Origin: Actinopolymorpha rutila
GTDB lineage: Bacteria > Actinomycetota > Actinomycetes > Propionibacteriales > Actinopolymorphaceae
DNA length: 64,000 bases
Direction: 5' to 3'
Assembly (NCBI RefSeq): GCF_013407855.1
Contig: NZ_JACBZH010000001.1
Span: forward strand, 6,780,838 to 6,844,837
Shown in pieces: positions 35,369-44,528 of the stretch. The notes beneath the pieces are model-generated. The model was not told the DNA's origin. It did not search any database and saw nothing but the letters and a program-made list of their open reading frames with translations. Position 1 is the first letter of the stretch. Each line of letters starts with the position of its first letter. Made by a program: the position numbers and the translations under genes.

Positions 35369-36289
35369 TCAGACGAGGCCGTTCTTGGTGAGCCACTCCT
35401 TGGCCACCGCGGACGCGTCCTTCTTGTCCACGACGACCTGGGTGTTCAGCGAGAGCAGCGTCTTGGTGTCGAGCTTGGCCGAGACGCCGTTCAGCGCCTC
35501 CTCGACCTTCGGCGACGCCTTGGACTTGTTGATCAGCGGCACGACGTTCTGCGCCGGGAAGAGGGACTTGTCGTCGTCCAGCAGGACGAAGCCGTTCTTC
35601 TGCACCACCGGGTCGGTGGTGAACATGTTGGCCGCGTCGACCTGCCCATTGGCCAGCGCCTGCGGGATCAGCGTGCCCTTGAGCGACTTGTAGTCGCCCT
35701 TGAACTGCAGGCCGTAGACCTTCTTCAGCGCGGGCACGCCGGAACGCTCGCGGGTCTTCCACTCCGGCGGGCCACCGAGCACCAGCTTGCCGGCGACCGG
35801 CTTGAGGTCGCTGAGCTTCTTCAGCTTGTACTTCGCGGCGGTCTCCTTGGTCACCGCCACCGCGTCCTTGTCCTCCGCACTGGCCTGCTCGAGCACGGTG
35901 AGCTTGCTCGGAGTGGCCTTCTTCAGCTCGGCGTAGACGTCGGCGGAGGTGGAGGCGGTCGTCTTCGCGTCGAACGCCTGGAGGAGGTTTCCGGTGTACT
36001 CGGGGATCAGGTCGATCGACCCGTCCTGGAGCGCCTTGAGGTAGATCTCGCGGGCGCCGATGCCGAACTTCGTGGTGACCTTGACTCCCTTGGCCCGCAG
36101 GGCACCGGCGTAGATCTCACCGATCAGCGTGCTCTCGGGGAAGTCGGCGGAACCGACCACGATCGTGTCGGCCGGCGCCTTGGCCGCGGGGGCCTTGGTC
36201 TGCTCGGCCATCGGGTTGCCGCCGCCTCCGCACCCGGCGAGGGCGAGCAACGCGACCGTCGCCGCGGCGGCGATCTTTCCAAGCTTCAT
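35369..36289 (-). CDS. Osmoprotectant ABC transporter, substrate-binding lipoprotein
   Basis: Binds glycine betaine, choline or a similar quaternary amine. 306 residues. The lipoprotein signal AAAATVALLALAGCGGGGN places the lipidated Cys at residue 20, so it is anchored outside the membrane. Binding-domain features of the OpuCC/OsmF/ProX group follow: VVGSADFPESTLIGEIYAGA, GAREIYLKALQDGSIDLIPE and EYTGNLL, and near 225 PQALANGQVDAANMFTTDP. ATG 36289 follows AAGGAGA. It is the last gene of the ATPase-permease-permease-binding protein operon, 110 bases after the permease. Confidence 0.93.
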   Translation of the reverse strand: MKLGKIAAAATVALLALAGCGGGGNPMAEQTKAPAAKAPADTIVVGSADFPESTLIGEIYAGALRAKGVKVTTKFGIGAREIYLKALQDGSIDLIPEYTGNLLQAFDAKTTASTSADVYAELKKATPSKLTVLEQASAEDKDAVAVTKETAAKYKLKKLSDLKPVAGKLVLGGPPEWKTRERSGVPALKKVYGLQFKGDYKSLKGTLIPQALANGQVDAANMFTTDPVVQKNGFVLLDDDKSLFPAQNVVPLINKSKASPKVEEALNGVSAKLDTKTLLSLNTQVVVDKKDASAVAKEWLTKNGLV

Positions 36290-36399
36290 GACGGGTATCT
36301 CCTTGGTGTGACGGTTGCGCGGATCGGTCGCGCCGACGTTCCTCGGGTGTGTCGGCCGTGCGGGTCTGGGTGGGCGGGTCCTGGTGGACGGGTCTGGGG

Positions 36400-37173
36400 T
36401 CAGCGGGCTCCGGCGAGTTCCTCCTGGCCGGGCACCTCGGCGTCCGGCTCCAGTTCGGTGCTCTCGGCCGAGACCGCCGACGCACGTCGCTGTGCCCTGC
36501 TGGTCAGGCCGGCCGGAACCACGAGCCGCTGCACCAGGGCCAGCACCGCCTCGACCACGATGGCCAGCGCGGCGACCAGGATCGACCCGCCGACCATCTG
36601 TGCGTAGTCGCGGACCGCCTGGCCGTCGACGATGAACCGGCCAAGGCCGCCGAGGGAGGTGATCGCGGCGATGGTGGCGGTGGCGATGATCTGCAGCATG
36701 GCGCTGCGTACCCCGGACAGGATGAGCGGCAGCGCGCACGGCGCCTCGACCTTAGTGAGCACGCTCATGCCGGTCATGCCCATGCCGTACGCCGCGTCGC
36801 GCGCGGCCGGGTCGACTCCCTCCACCCCGGAGTACGTACTGGCCAGGATCGGTGGGACGGCGAGCACCACCAGGACGAAGATGCTCGGGATGACGTAGAC
36901 GAGGTCGCCGTGGATCCGGGGCCCCAGCAGCAGCGCCATCACCACGAGCAGACCCAGCGAGGGCAGCGCGCGCAGGGAGTTGGCCAGCCCGGCGACGAGG
37001 AACGCGCCCCGCCCGGTGTGCCCGATGTAGAGGCCGAGCGGGATGCCGATCAGCGCCGCGATCAGCAGCGCCGCCAGGGAGTACTCGAGGTGCTCGAGCA
37101 GCCGGGCCGGGATGCCGTCCCCACCGCTCCAGTGGTCCGGGTCGGCGAACCAGCCGATCACCGACGAGATCAT
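36400..37173 (-). CDS. Osmoprotectant ABC transporter permease
   Basis: Inner-membrane permease of 257 residues with about six membrane helices. The cytoplasmic EAA-like loop reads GVEGVDPAARDAAYGMGMTG, which contacts the ATPase. The N-terminal text WFADPDHWSGGDGIPARLLE matches OpuCB/OpuCD permeases. The ATG overlaps the previous permease's stop (ATGA). The last 45 residues are polar and Glu-rich. It pairs with the permease at 37170-37820 to form the heterodimeric channel. Confidence 0.92.
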   Translation of the reverse strand: MISSVIGWFADPDHWSGGDGIPARLLEHLEYSLAALLIAALIGIPLGLYIGHTGRGAFLVAGLANSLRALPSLGLLVVMALLLGPRIHGDLVYVIPSIFVLVVLAVPPILASTYSGVEGVDPAARDAAYGMGMTGMSVLTKVEAPCALPLILSGVRSAMLQIIATATIAAITSLGGLGRFIVDGQAVRDYAQMVGGSILVAALAIVVEAVLALVQRLVVPAGLTSRAQRRASAVSAESTELEPDAEVPGQEELAGAR

Positions 37174-37820
37174 GAGGTCCCCCTCGCGATGCGCTGCCAC
37201 GGGGCCAGCAGCCGGGTCAGCACCAGGATCAGCGCGTCCAGCGCGAGCGCGAGGACGACGCACAGAACGATGCCGGCGACCAGCGGCGGGAAGTAGTTCC
37301 GGTTGAGCCCGTCGGTGAACAGCAGGCCGAGCTGGGGCACGCCGAGCAGCGCCGACACCGCGACCAGGCTGACGTTGGACACCGCGGCCACCCGCATGCC
37401 CGCGGCGATGACCGGCACGGCCACCGGCAGGTCGACGGCGAAGAACCTGCGGAACCCGGTGTAGCCCATCGCGGTCGCGGCCTGCTCGACGTCGTCGGGA
37501 ACCGAGCCCAACCCGTCGGCCACGGTGCGGACCAGCAGCGCCAGCGAGTAGATCGTCAACGCCACCACGACGTTGATCGGGTCGAGGATCTGTGTGCCCA
37601 GGACGAGCGGCAGCACGACGAACAGCGCCAGCGACGGAATGGTGTAGAGCAGACCGGTGAGGCCGATCATCGGCGTGTGCAGCCAGCCGAACCGGTTGGC
37701 CACCCAGCCCAGCGGGATCGCCAACAGCAGGGCGATCACCAGCGGCAGCGTCGCCAGCCAGACGTGCTGCAGGAAGTACGACGCGATGGTTCCGGCGTTG
37801 TCGCCGACCCAGGAGATCAC
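37170..37820 (-). CDS. Osmoprotectant ABC transporter permease
   Basis: 216-residue permease, six predicted membrane helices, starting MISWVGDNAGTIASYFLQH. The coupling loop is SVPDDVEQAATAMGYTGFRR. The segment LLYTIPSLALFVVLPLVLG is conserved in OpuCB/YehW-type permeases. Its ATG overlaps the ATPase stop and its own stop overlaps the next permease, so all four subunits are co-translated. Half-transporter partner of 36400-37173. Confidence 0.93.
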   Translation of the reverse strand: MISWVGDNAGTIASYFLQHVWLATLPLVIALLLAIPLGWVANRFGWLHTPMIGLTGLLYTIPSLALFVVLPLVLGTQILDPINVVVALTIYSLALLVRTVADGLGSVPDDVEQAATAMGYTGFRRFFAVDLPVAVPVIAAGMRVAAVSNVSLVAVSALLGVPQLGLLFTDGLNRNYFPPLVAGIVLCVVLALALDALILVLTRLLAPWQRIARGTS

Positions 37821-38989
37821 GGGTTCGCGACCTCCGGCCGGACTGACTGGTCGGGGCCGGACCCGTCGGAGCCGGCGGACCCCTCGGAGGTGGTCCGGCC
37901 CGCGGTCGGCTGGTCGAGCCGGGCGAGGACCGGGCCGGCGGTGACGGTGCCGAGCAGGCGACCGGCCGGGTCGGCGACCACGCCACGTCCGGTGGGCGAG
38001 GAGAGCGCGGCGTCGAGCACTCCGCGCAGAGAGCCTTCCGCCGAAGCCACCGTGCCGGCGCGGTTGAGGTGGTCGCTGTCAACCGCGTCCTGGCGGGAGT
38101 TGTGTGCGTCAAGCCAGCCTTGCGGACGTCGCTCCTCGTCGACGACCAGCACCCAGCCGTCGATGGCGGCCGCCCGGGCGTCGGCGATCGGGGCGCCCAG
38201 CCGGACGGTCGGTTCGTCGTTCAGGGAGATGCCGTCGGCCGGGGTGAACGACAGGGCGCGATAACCGCGGTCCTTGCCGACGAAACCTGCGACGAACTCG
38301 TCCGCCGGGTGCTCCAGCAGCTGCTTCGGCTCGGCGAACTGAGCGAGTCGCCCGCCGGTACGGAAAACCGCCACCCGGTCTCCCAGCTTGATCGCCTCGT
38401 CGATGTCGTGCGTGACGAACACGATCGTCTTGTCGAGTTCGTCCTGCAGGCGCAGGAACTCCTCCTGCAGACTCTCACGTACGACCGGGTCGACGGCGCT
38501 GAACGGCTCGTCCATCAGCATCACCGGAGGATCCGCGGCCAGCGCCCTCGCCACGCCCACCCGCTGTTGCTGGCCCCCGGACAACTGCGTGGGGTAACGG
38601 CCACCCAGATGGGCGTCCAGGCCGACGCGTTCGATCAGCTCCGCAGCGTGTGCGCGTGCCTTCTTTCTGCTCCACCCCAACAGCAACGGGACGGTCGCGA
38701 CGTTGTCGACCACTGTGCGGTGGGGGAACAGGCCCGCGTGCTGGATGACGTAGCCGATGCCGCGGCGAAGCTGCGCGGGATTGGCCGTGCCGGTGTCCTC
38801 GCCGTCGATCAGGATGCGACCCGACGTCGGCTCCACCATGCGGTTGATCATCCGCAGGGATGTCGTCTTCCCGCATCCGGAGGGGCCGACGAGCACCGTG
38901 ATCTCCCCGGACGGAGCCCGAAGGTCCACCTGGTCGACTGCGACGGTTCCGTCGGGGTAACGCTTGGTCACGGATTCGAACTCGATCAC
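37817..38989 (-). CDS. Osmoprotectant ABC transporter ATP-binding protein with CBS-type tail
   Basis: ATPase of the quaternary-amine transporter, 390 residues from GTG 38989, with GGAGGG 5 bases upstream. Walker A GPSGCGKTT, Q-loop VIQHAGLFPHRTV, ABC signature LSGGQQQRVGVARAL, Walker B PPVMLMDEPFSAVDP, and switch His in VFVTHDIDEAIKLGD. After residue 250 a pair of CBS-like stretches appears (APIADARAAAIDGWVLVVDE and GTVASAEGSLRGVLDAALSS); in OpuA-type systems CBS domains sense ionic strength. The tail is Gly/Ser-rich. First gene of the operon. Specificity for proline/glycine betaine is a family inference. Confidence 0.93.
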   Translation of the reverse strand: MIEFESVTKRYPDGTVAVDQVDLRAPSGEITVLVGPSGCGKTTSLRMINRMVEPTSGRILIDGEDTGTANPAQLRRGIGYVIQHAGLFPHRTVVDNVATVPLLLGWSRKKARAHAAELIERVGLDAHLGGRYPTQLSGGQQQRVGVARALAADPPVMLMDEPFSAVDPVVRESLQEEFLRLQDELDKTIVFVTHDIDEAIKLGDRVAVFRTGGRLAQFAEPKQLLEHPADEFVAGFVGKDRGYRALSFTPADGISLNDEPTVRLGAPIADARAAAIDGWVLVVDEERRPQGWLDAHNSRQDAVDSDHLNRAGTVASAEGSLRGVLDAALSSPTGRGVVADPAGRLLGTVTAGPVLARLDQPTAGRTTSEGSAGSDGSGPDQSVRPEVANP

Positions 38990-39236
38990 GTCGGCCCTCC
39001 TCGGTCGACGGGCACGCCTGGTCGCCTGGTGTCGTACTGACTCCGGCCTGTCACGACCGCGCGCCGAAAAACCCACCCCACCCTAGCCGCGTGTACCGAC
39101 AGTGGCTGAACGCAGAAAAGCTCACCCTCGGTCGCGACCGACCAATGAAACTACCTCGGCCGGTCCGGCGCCACCCATGTCGGTCCGACCTCCTACCCTC
39201 GAACCACCAGAAGCCGTTCCGAGAAGGGCGCCGCGA

Positions 39237-41552
39237 ATGCGTGTCGCAGCGATCGTCATCTCCACCGTGATCACTCTGGTAGCGGTCGCGTTGGTCGCGC
39301 GCACCGCGGCCGCGATGGTGGGAGTGATCCGGCTCGGCCAGCCAGCCGTCGGCCGGACCGACCGGCCCGGTCAGCGCTGGCTGACGCTACTGCGCGAGAC
39401 GATCGGCCATTCCAGGCTGGCGAAGTGGCGCCTGGTGGGCGTGGCGCACTGGTTCGTGTTCGTCGGCTTCGGCGCGCTTTTCTTCACCCTGGTCACCGCC
39501 TACGGCCAGATCTACGCCGGCCCCGAATGGGCGCTGCCGTTGGTCGGACACTGGTGGCCCTACGAAGCGGCGTCCGAAGTCATCGCCTTCCTCACCCTCG
39601 CGGCGATTCTCACCTTGATGGTGATTCGTCAGGTGGCGCACCCGCGACGGCGCGGCCGGGGCAGCAGGTTCGCCGGATCGACGTTCTGGCAGGCCTACTA
39701 CGTCGAGTGGACGATCGTTGCGATCGCGGTGTGCATCCTGGTGCTGCGTGGCCTCGAGGGCGCACTGGCGGGTCAGCGCGGCTGGAGCGTCCACTACCCG
39801 CTCAGCACTCCGCTGGTCGCGGGGTTCACCGGCATGAGCGCGGGGGCGCTCGGCACCGCGATCCTCGCGGTGGCGACCGCCAAGATCGTGGTGTCGATGG
39901 CGTGGTTCCTGGTGATCGCGCTGAACGCCACGATGGGCGTGGCCTGGCACCGCTTCTCGGCGTTCTTCAACGTCTGGTTCAAGCGGGAGGCGGACGGCGG
40001 CACCGCGCTCGGCCCGCTGCCGCCGATGCGTTCGCGCGGTGAGCCGATCGACTTCGAGGACCCCGGCGAGGACGACATCTTCGGCGTCGGCGCGGTCGAG
40101 GAGTTCACCTGGAAGGGACTGCTCGACTTCACGACCTGCACCGAGTGCGGTCGGTGCCAGTCGCAGTGCCCCGCCTGGAACACCGGCAAGCCGCTGTCGC
40201 CCAAGCTGTTGGTGACGACATTGCGCGATCATACGTACGCGAAGGCGCCCTATCTCCAGGCCGACGAGGAGGCGCGCGCCTCCCTGCCCGACGTCGTACG
40301 CGCCGAGGGCGAGCGGCCGCTGGTCGGCCCGACGACCGCGAGCGCCGACGGCGCGACCGGCGACGCCGCCACCGGTCACGGCCCGTCCGGCCACGGGATC
40401 ACGGGGTACGGCGTGGCCGGCGACGGATCAGGCACCGCGGTGATCGACCCCGAGGTGCTGTGGGGCTGCACCACCTGCGGTGCCTGCGTGGAGCAATGCC
40501 CGGTTGACATCGAACACGTCGACCACGTGATGGACATGCGCCGGCACCAGGTGCTGGTGGAGTCGGAGTTCCCGAGCGAGCTCAACCAGTTGTTCCGAGG
40601 CCTGGAAAACAAGGGCAATCCGTGGAACATGAACCCCTCCGCCCGGCTGGACTGGGCGAAGGACCTGCCGTTCGAGGTGCCGGTGCTCGGTGGTGACGTG
40701 GACAGCCTGGGCGAGGTGGAATACCTCTTCTGGGTCGGCTGCGCCGGCGCCTACGACGACCGCGCGAAGCGGACCACCCGTGCAGTCGCCGAGCTGCTGC
40801 ACATCGCCGGTGTCTCGTTCGCCGTACTCGGCGAGGCGGAGACCTGCAGCGGCGACCCCGCCCGGCGCGCGGGCAACGAGTTCGTCTACCAGATGCTCGC
40901 CCAGCAGAACGTCGAGACGCTGAAGGAGGCCGGCGCCACCAAGGCGGTGGTCACCTGTGCGCACTGCTTCAACACCATCAAGAACGAATACCGCCAGCTC
41001 GGGCTGGAGCTCGAGGTGGTGCACCACACCCAGCTGCTCAACCGGCTGGTCCGGGAGAAGAAGCTGACGCCGGTCGCGGCGGAGGCAGGCGGCAACGGCT
41101 CGGCGGGCAACGGTTCGGCCGGACGGCCCATCACCTACCACGACCCCTGTTACCTCGGCCGGCACAACCAGGTCTACGAACCGCCGCGGGAGCTGCTCGG
41201 CGCATTGCCGGGGGTCGAGGTGCGCGAGATGCCACGCAGCGGCAAGGAGTCGTTCTGCTGCGGCGCCGGCGGGGCCCGGATGTGGATGGAAGAGCGGATC
41301 GGCTCCCGGATCAACCTCAACCGCACCGAGGAGGCGGTGGCCACCGGGGCGGACCAGATCGCCACCGGCTGCCCGTTCTGCAAGACGATGCTCTCCGACG
41401 GCCTGACCCAGAAGCAGTCCGAGGGCGCCGCCAGGGACGAGGTCGAGGTGATCGACGTCGCCCAACTGCTGCTGGAGTCGGTGCGGCGCGGCACCCTCGC
41501 CCCGCGAGCGGCGGACAGCAACGCGGACGACGAGGGCGTGACGTCGCGATAG
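39237..41552 (+). CDS. Membrane-bound (4Fe-4S) reductase of the heterodisulfide-reductase type
   Basis: Likely moves electrons from a flavoprotein dehydrogenase such as ETF to the quinone pool; similar actinobacterial proteins are annotated as Fe-S oxidoreductases near fadE/etf genes. 771 residues. ATG 39237 follows AGAAGGG; an earlier start gives an unlikely N terminus. Five to six membrane helices (1-245) come first, with haem-ligand-like His residues. Two ferredoxin clusters follow: CTECGRCQSQCP and CTTCGACVEQCP. Two CCG domains come next: FWVGCAGAYDD with ETCSGDPARR, and YHDPCYLGRHN with ESFCCGAGGARMWME. A Gly/Ala-rich linker (residues 365-400) lies between the ferredoxin clusters. No partner gene is adjacent. 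Confidence 0.88.
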   Translation: MRVAAIVISTVITLVAVALVARTAAAMVGVIRLGQPAVGRTDRPGQRWLTLLRETIGHSRLAKWRLVGVAHWFVFVGFGALFFTLVTAYGQIYAGPEWALPLVGHWWPYEAASEVIAFLTLAAILTLMVIRQVAHPRRRGRGSRFAGSTFWQAYYVEWTIVAIAVCILVLRGLEGALAGQRGWSVHYPLSTPLVAGFTGMSAGALGTAILAVATAKIVVSMAWFLVIALNATMGVAWHRFSAFFNVWFKREADGGTALGPLPPMRSRGEPIDFEDPGEDDIFGVGAVEEFTWKGLLDFTTCTECGRCQSQCPAWNTGKPLSPKLLVTTLRDHTYAKAPYLQADEEARASLPDVVRAEGERPLVGPTTASADGATGDAATGHGPSGHGITGYGVAGDGSGTAVIDPEVLWGCTTCGACVEQCPVDIEHVDHVMDMRRHQVLVESEFPSELNQLFRGLENKGNPWNMNPSARLDWAKDLPFEVPVLGGDVDSLGEVEYLFWVGCAGAYDDRAKRTTRAVAELLHIAGVSFAVLGEAETCSGDPARRAGNEFVYQMLAQQNVETLKEAGATKAVVTCAHCFNTIKNEYRQLGLELEVVHHTQLLNRLVREKKLTPVAAEAGGNGSAGNGSAGRPITYHDPCYLGRHNQVYEPPRELLGALPGVEVREMPRSGKESFCCGAGGARMWMEERIGSRINLNRTEEAVATGADQIATGCPFCKTMLSDGLTQKQSEGAARDEVEVIDVAQLLLESVRRGTLAPRAADSNADDEGVTSR

Positions 41553-41559
41553 CGCCAGA

Positions 41560-41622
41560 TGACGTCATTCTGACGATGTAGATGCTTGACATGGCGTCGT
41601 CGATGACGCCATGATGACGTCA
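41560..41622 (+). promoter_or_regulatory. Palindromic operator and leaderless promoter of the 41622 regulator
   Basis: Plus-strand -35 TTGACA (41586-41591), 18-base spacer, -10 CATGAT (41610-41615); transcription would begin at or next to the ATG at 41622. Two perfect TGACGTCA palindromes at 41560-41567 and 41615-41622 flank the promoter, the second overlapping the start codon. Between them an inverted repeat ATGGCGTC-N6-GACGCCAT (41591-41612) overlaps the spacer. This is a strong layout for autorepression by the encoded protein. Confidence 0.65.
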
Positions 41623-42143
41623 TGGAACTCGCACCGTACGTCGACAGCATCCGCCGCGACCTCTCGGTCGCCGCGGAGGTTGCCGGGCAGGAAGCCCGGA
41701 TCGCCGCGGAGCGTCTGACGGCCGCGCTGGACGCTGCCGTACGGCTCGCTCTCATGGACGCGCTCTCCACCGCCGCCGAGGAGGTCACCCGCGAGCTCGC
41801 ACCGGGCTCGGTCGAGGTGCGCCTGCGAGGTCGCGAGCCGGAGTTCGTGGTCACCCCACCCCCGAGTGCACATCTTCCCGAGGAGCCGGCCGGGCCGCCG
41901 GCACCTCCGCCTCCGCCCGGCGACACCGAGCAGGGCACCTCCCGGGTCACCCTCCGGCTGCCCGAGTCGCTGAAGACCCGGGCCGAGGAGGCCGCCGCCC
42001 GCGAGGGCGTGTCGGTCAACACCTGGCTGGTACGCGCCGTGAGCGCCGCTCTCACCGAGGCCTCGCCGAGCGGAGGGCCACGCGGCTCGCGGGGCCCCTC
42101 CGGTCCGCGCGTGGGCAAGCGCATCACCGGCTGGGTTCGCTAG
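41622..42143 (+). CDS. Ribbon-helix-helix regulator, HicB-like
   Basis: 173 residues. The C-terminal segment SRVTLRLPESLKTRAEEAAA then REGVSVNTWLVRAVSAAL is a ribbon-helix-helix DNA-binding domain of the Arc/HicB type (beta-strand followed by two helices). The N-terminal 70 residues are helical; the middle is Pro-rich. No HicA-like toxin follows, so it is better read as an autorepressor of the DUF4097 cluster than as an antitoxin. No ribosome site precedes ATG 41622, matching leaderless expression. The basic tail (GPRVGKRITGWVR) may add DNA affinity. Confidence 0.75.
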   Translation: MELAPYVDSIRRDLSVAAEVAGQEARIAAERLTAALDAAVRLALMDALSTAAEEVTRELAPGSVEVRLRGREPEFVVTPPPSAHLPEEPAGPPAPPPPPGDTEQGTSRVTLRLPESLKTRAEEAAAREGVSVNTWLVRAVSAALTEASPSGGPRGSRGPSGPRVGKRITGWVR

Positions 42144-42266
42144 CCCGGCCGGCCGACGAACCAACGCGGCTCGGGGCTGCACCCCCCACCGCCCCGAGCC
42201 GCGCACCCGAGACACCGGGTGCACAGCACATCTCTCTCACTCACCAGTTCACCCCGAGGAGCCAGC

Positions 42267-43115
42267 ATGCCTACTTTCGCGACCCCTGAACCCGTCACCC
42301 TGCGGCTGCGCGTCCAGTCCGGCGAGATCCTCGTCGAGGCCTCCGACCGCGCCGACACCAAGGTCGAGGTCCGCCCGTACAACTCGAACAAGCCTGCCGA
42401 CAGCGAGGCCGCCCAGCAGACGCTCGTCGAGCAGCGGGACGGCTCGATCGTGGTCGAGACGCCCGACGGCAAGGAGATCGGCCGGTTCGGCCGCTCCGGC
42501 GCCGTCTACGTACGCGTCGCCCTGCCGACCGGCTCGCACCTGCGGGGCACCAAGGCGTCCGCGGACCTGCGGGGCGTCGGCCGGCTGGGCGACGTCGACC
42601 TGAACACCGCCTCCGGCGACGTCGAACTCCAGGAGGTCGGCGAGCTGGAGGTTCAGACCGCGAGCGGCGACGTCACCTGCAGGCGGGTGGACGGATCCGC
42701 GAAGGTGCAGAGCGCGTCCGGCGACGTCACCCTCGGCGAGGTCGGCGGTGACCTGCAGGTGGCCAGCGCCTCCGGCGACCTCGACCTGGGACCGGTCGGC
42801 GGGGACGTACGCGTGCAGACCGCCTCCGGCGACACGACGGTTGCCGTCGCGGGCGGCTCGGTCGAGGCTCGGTCGGCGTCCGGCGACGTCTCGCTGCCCA
42901 GCGTCCGCCGCGGCCAGGTCTCGGTGGAAACCGCGTCCGGCGACGTCACCGTCGGCATCGCCGCCGGAGTGGCCGCCTGGCTCGACGTGTCCTCGCTGTC
43001 CGGTGACGTGCACTCCTCCCTCGACGACTCCGGCGAGCCCGGCGAGGGTGACGAGTCGGTCGAGCTTCGCGCCCGCACCCTCAGCGGGGACGTCTCGATC
43101 GTCCGCGCCCGCTGA
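42267..43115 (+). CDS. DUF4097-family beta-repeat protein
   Basis: 282 residues starting at ATG 42267 behind GAGGAG. After a 90-residue N-terminal domain, ten or so repeats of about 18-20 residues each contain the motif ASGDV (for example VDLNTASGDVELQEVGELEV and VQTASGDVTCRRVDGS), which would stack as a right-handed beta-helix or blade. Its closest label is DUF4097/DUF4098. No signal peptide or membrane helix is seen, so it may be cytoplasmic. Function unknown. It lies 123 bases after the ribbon-helix-helix gene, probably in the same transcript. Confidence 0.82.
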   Translation: MPTFATPEPVTLRLRVQSGEILVEASDRADTKVEVRPYNSNKPADSEAAQQTLVEQRDGSIVVETPDGKEIGRFGRSGAVYVRVALPTGSHLRGTKASADLRGVGRLGDVDLNTASGDVELQEVGELEVQTASGDVTCRRVDGSAKVQSASGDVTLGEVGGDLQVASASGDLDLGPVGGDVRVQTASGDTTVAVAGGSVEARSASGDVSLPSVRRGQVSVETASGDVTVGIAAGVAAWLDVSSLSGDVHSSLDDSGEPGEGDESVELRARTLSGDVSIVRAR

Positions 43116-43194
43116 GCGGGCGACCCCTTCCCCTTCCCCTGAACACCGATCCCCCGATTCCACCGATCCACCCACTCCATCGCGCGAGGCGACC

Positions 43195-43404
43195 ATGAAC
43201 GACCACTACCTCAACGACGCCGCCAGGCAGCGCACGGAAGCTGTCCTCGCCGAGCGCCGTACCGACCAGCTCGCGGCGCGCCTGCGCCGGGCCGGGGGTC
43301 ACGCCCCCGGCCCGGGGCGGCGCGAGGTGGCCGGCCTCCTGCACAGGCTGGCCGACCGCATCCATCCGGGCACCGCACGACCCTCTGCCCTACCCATCAC
43401 CTGA
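43195..43404 (+). CDS. Small basic protein of the DUF4097 cluster
   Basis: 69 residues from ATG 43195 behind GCGAGG. It starts MNDHYLNDAARQRTEAVLAE and is Arg/Ala-rich and helical, with RLADRIHPG near the end. The next gene ends similarly (GLADRLEPV), so the two small proteins may be related. No known domain. Its conserved spacing after the DUF4097 gene supports it as a real gene. Role unknown. Confidence 0.55.
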   Translation: MNDHYLNDAARQRTEAVLAERRTDQLAARLRRAGGHAPGPGRREVAGLLHRLADRIHPGTARPSALPIT

Positions 43405-43467
43405 TCACCGCGGGCCGGCGCAGTCGGCACCCGCGCCGGCACAGCCCTCGAAACGGAGAGACCCACC

Positions 43468-43695
43468 ATGAGCACGTTCCCGATGTACGAACTCGCCCAG
43501 CAGCGCCAGGCCGACCTCCGCGCCCTCGCCGACAGGCACCACGCCACGCCTCTGCGCACCGCGGGCAGACCCACGATGCGCCCGTGGTTCGCTCGGGTCC
43601 TGCGCGGGCTCGCCGACCGGTTGGAGCCGGTCACCCCTCGCACGCAGCGCCGGTTGACGTTGCCGACGCAACGCCTCGCGCGGCCGTCCGGCTGA
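43468..43695 (+). CDS. Small basic protein of the DUF4097 cluster
   Basis: 75 residues from ATG 43468 behind GGAGAG. Begins MSTFPMYELAQQRQADLRAL and contains RVLRGLADRLEPVTPRTQRR, a predicted amphipathic helix followed by an Arg-rich tail. It resembles the preceding small protein in its helical ADR segment. No domain recognised. Last gene of the plus-strand cluster; the next gene converges on it 12 bases later. Confidence 0.5.
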   Translation: MSTFPMYELAQQRQADLRALADRHHATPLRTAGRPTMRPWFARVLRGLADRLEPVTPRTQRRLTLPTQRLARPSG

Positions 43696-43706
43696 TCCGA
43701 GCCGGC

Positions 43707-44528
43707 TCAGCCCCGCGGCAGCTCGACCAGGGCCTGGACCGGCCAGTGGTCGGAGGCCCACCGGCCGTCGAGGGTAAAGGTGTTGATCGCCGCGACCGGG
43801 ACCCGCACGCCAGGACGGGCGAGGATCCAGTCGATGCGGTGGCCACCCGCCTCCGGCGGCCGGTAGCCGTGGAACGTCGCGTACGCCGGTGACAGCCGCT
43901 CGTCCGCAGCGGTCCAGGTGTCCACCAGCCCGGCCTTCCCGACCAGCGTGTCGTAGGGCTCGGACGCCTCGGCCGCGACGTTGAAGTCGCCGGTCACCAA
44001 CACCGGCAGGTCGGCGTCGAACTCGCCCAGCCGCTCGGCGACGAGTTCGGCGCCCCGCCGCTGGGCCTGGTCGACTGCGTGGTCGAGGTGGGTGTTGAGC
44101 ACCACGAACGCCCGGCCAGTCGCCCGGTCGCGGAAGCGCACCCAGGTCGCCATCCGGACCACCTCGTTGCCCCAGGACGACGAACCCACCAGGTTGGGCT
44201 GGTCCGACAGCCAGAAGTGGTCGAACTCACGGGGCTCGAGCCGGGAGGCGTCGAAGAACACGGCCATGAACTCGCCGCGGCTGCCGCCCTCCCGCCCGGT
44301 GCCGATCCATTCGTACTCGGCGGGCAACGCCTCGGCTACATCGCGTAGCTGCTGGTAGAGGCCTTCCTGGGTGCCGATCACCGTCGGCAGCTCGGCCCGG
44401 AGCAGGGCGCGGTTGGCGGCCCGGCGTTCGGGCCACGGATCGGTTCCGTCGCCGACCGCGTTGCGCAGGTTGAACGACATCACCTGCAGGTGGGGCGGCG
44501 CGGCGTGGCCGACCAGCGGCTTGGACAC
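43707..44528 (-). CDS. Endonuclease/exonuclease/phosphatase-fold protein
   Basis: About 273 residues. Motifs of the EEP fold: MSFNLRN, GTQEGLYQQ with the metal-binding Glu, LNTHLDHA, VTGDFNVAAEA and ASDHWPVQALVEL with the catalytic Asp-His. Members include DNases, phosphoinositide phosphatases and sphingomyelinases; the substrate cannot be told here. GTG 44528 with a weak GGAAA site is chosen; the reading frame continues upstream without a better start, so the true N terminus is uncertain. No signal peptide is apparent. Confidence 0.8.
   Translation of the reverse strand: MSKPLVGHAAPPHLQVMSFNLRNAVGDGTDPWPERRAANRALLRAELPTVIGTQEGLYQQLRDVAEALPAEYEWIGTGREGGSRGEFMAVFFDASRLEPREFDHFWLSDQPNLVGSSSWGNEVVRMATWVRFRDRATGRAFVVLNTHLDHAVDQAQRRGAELVAERLGEFDADLPVLVTGDFNVAAEASEPYDTLVGKAGLVDTWTAADERLSPAYATFHGYRPPEAGGHRIDWILARPGVRVPVAAINTFTLDGRWASDHWPVQALVELPRG

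Noticed and set aside
41622..42143. HicA/HicB toxin-antitoxin pair
   Set aside because: The ribbon-helix-helix domain fits HicB, but no HicA-like double-stranded RNA-binding toxin frame is adjacent on either strand.
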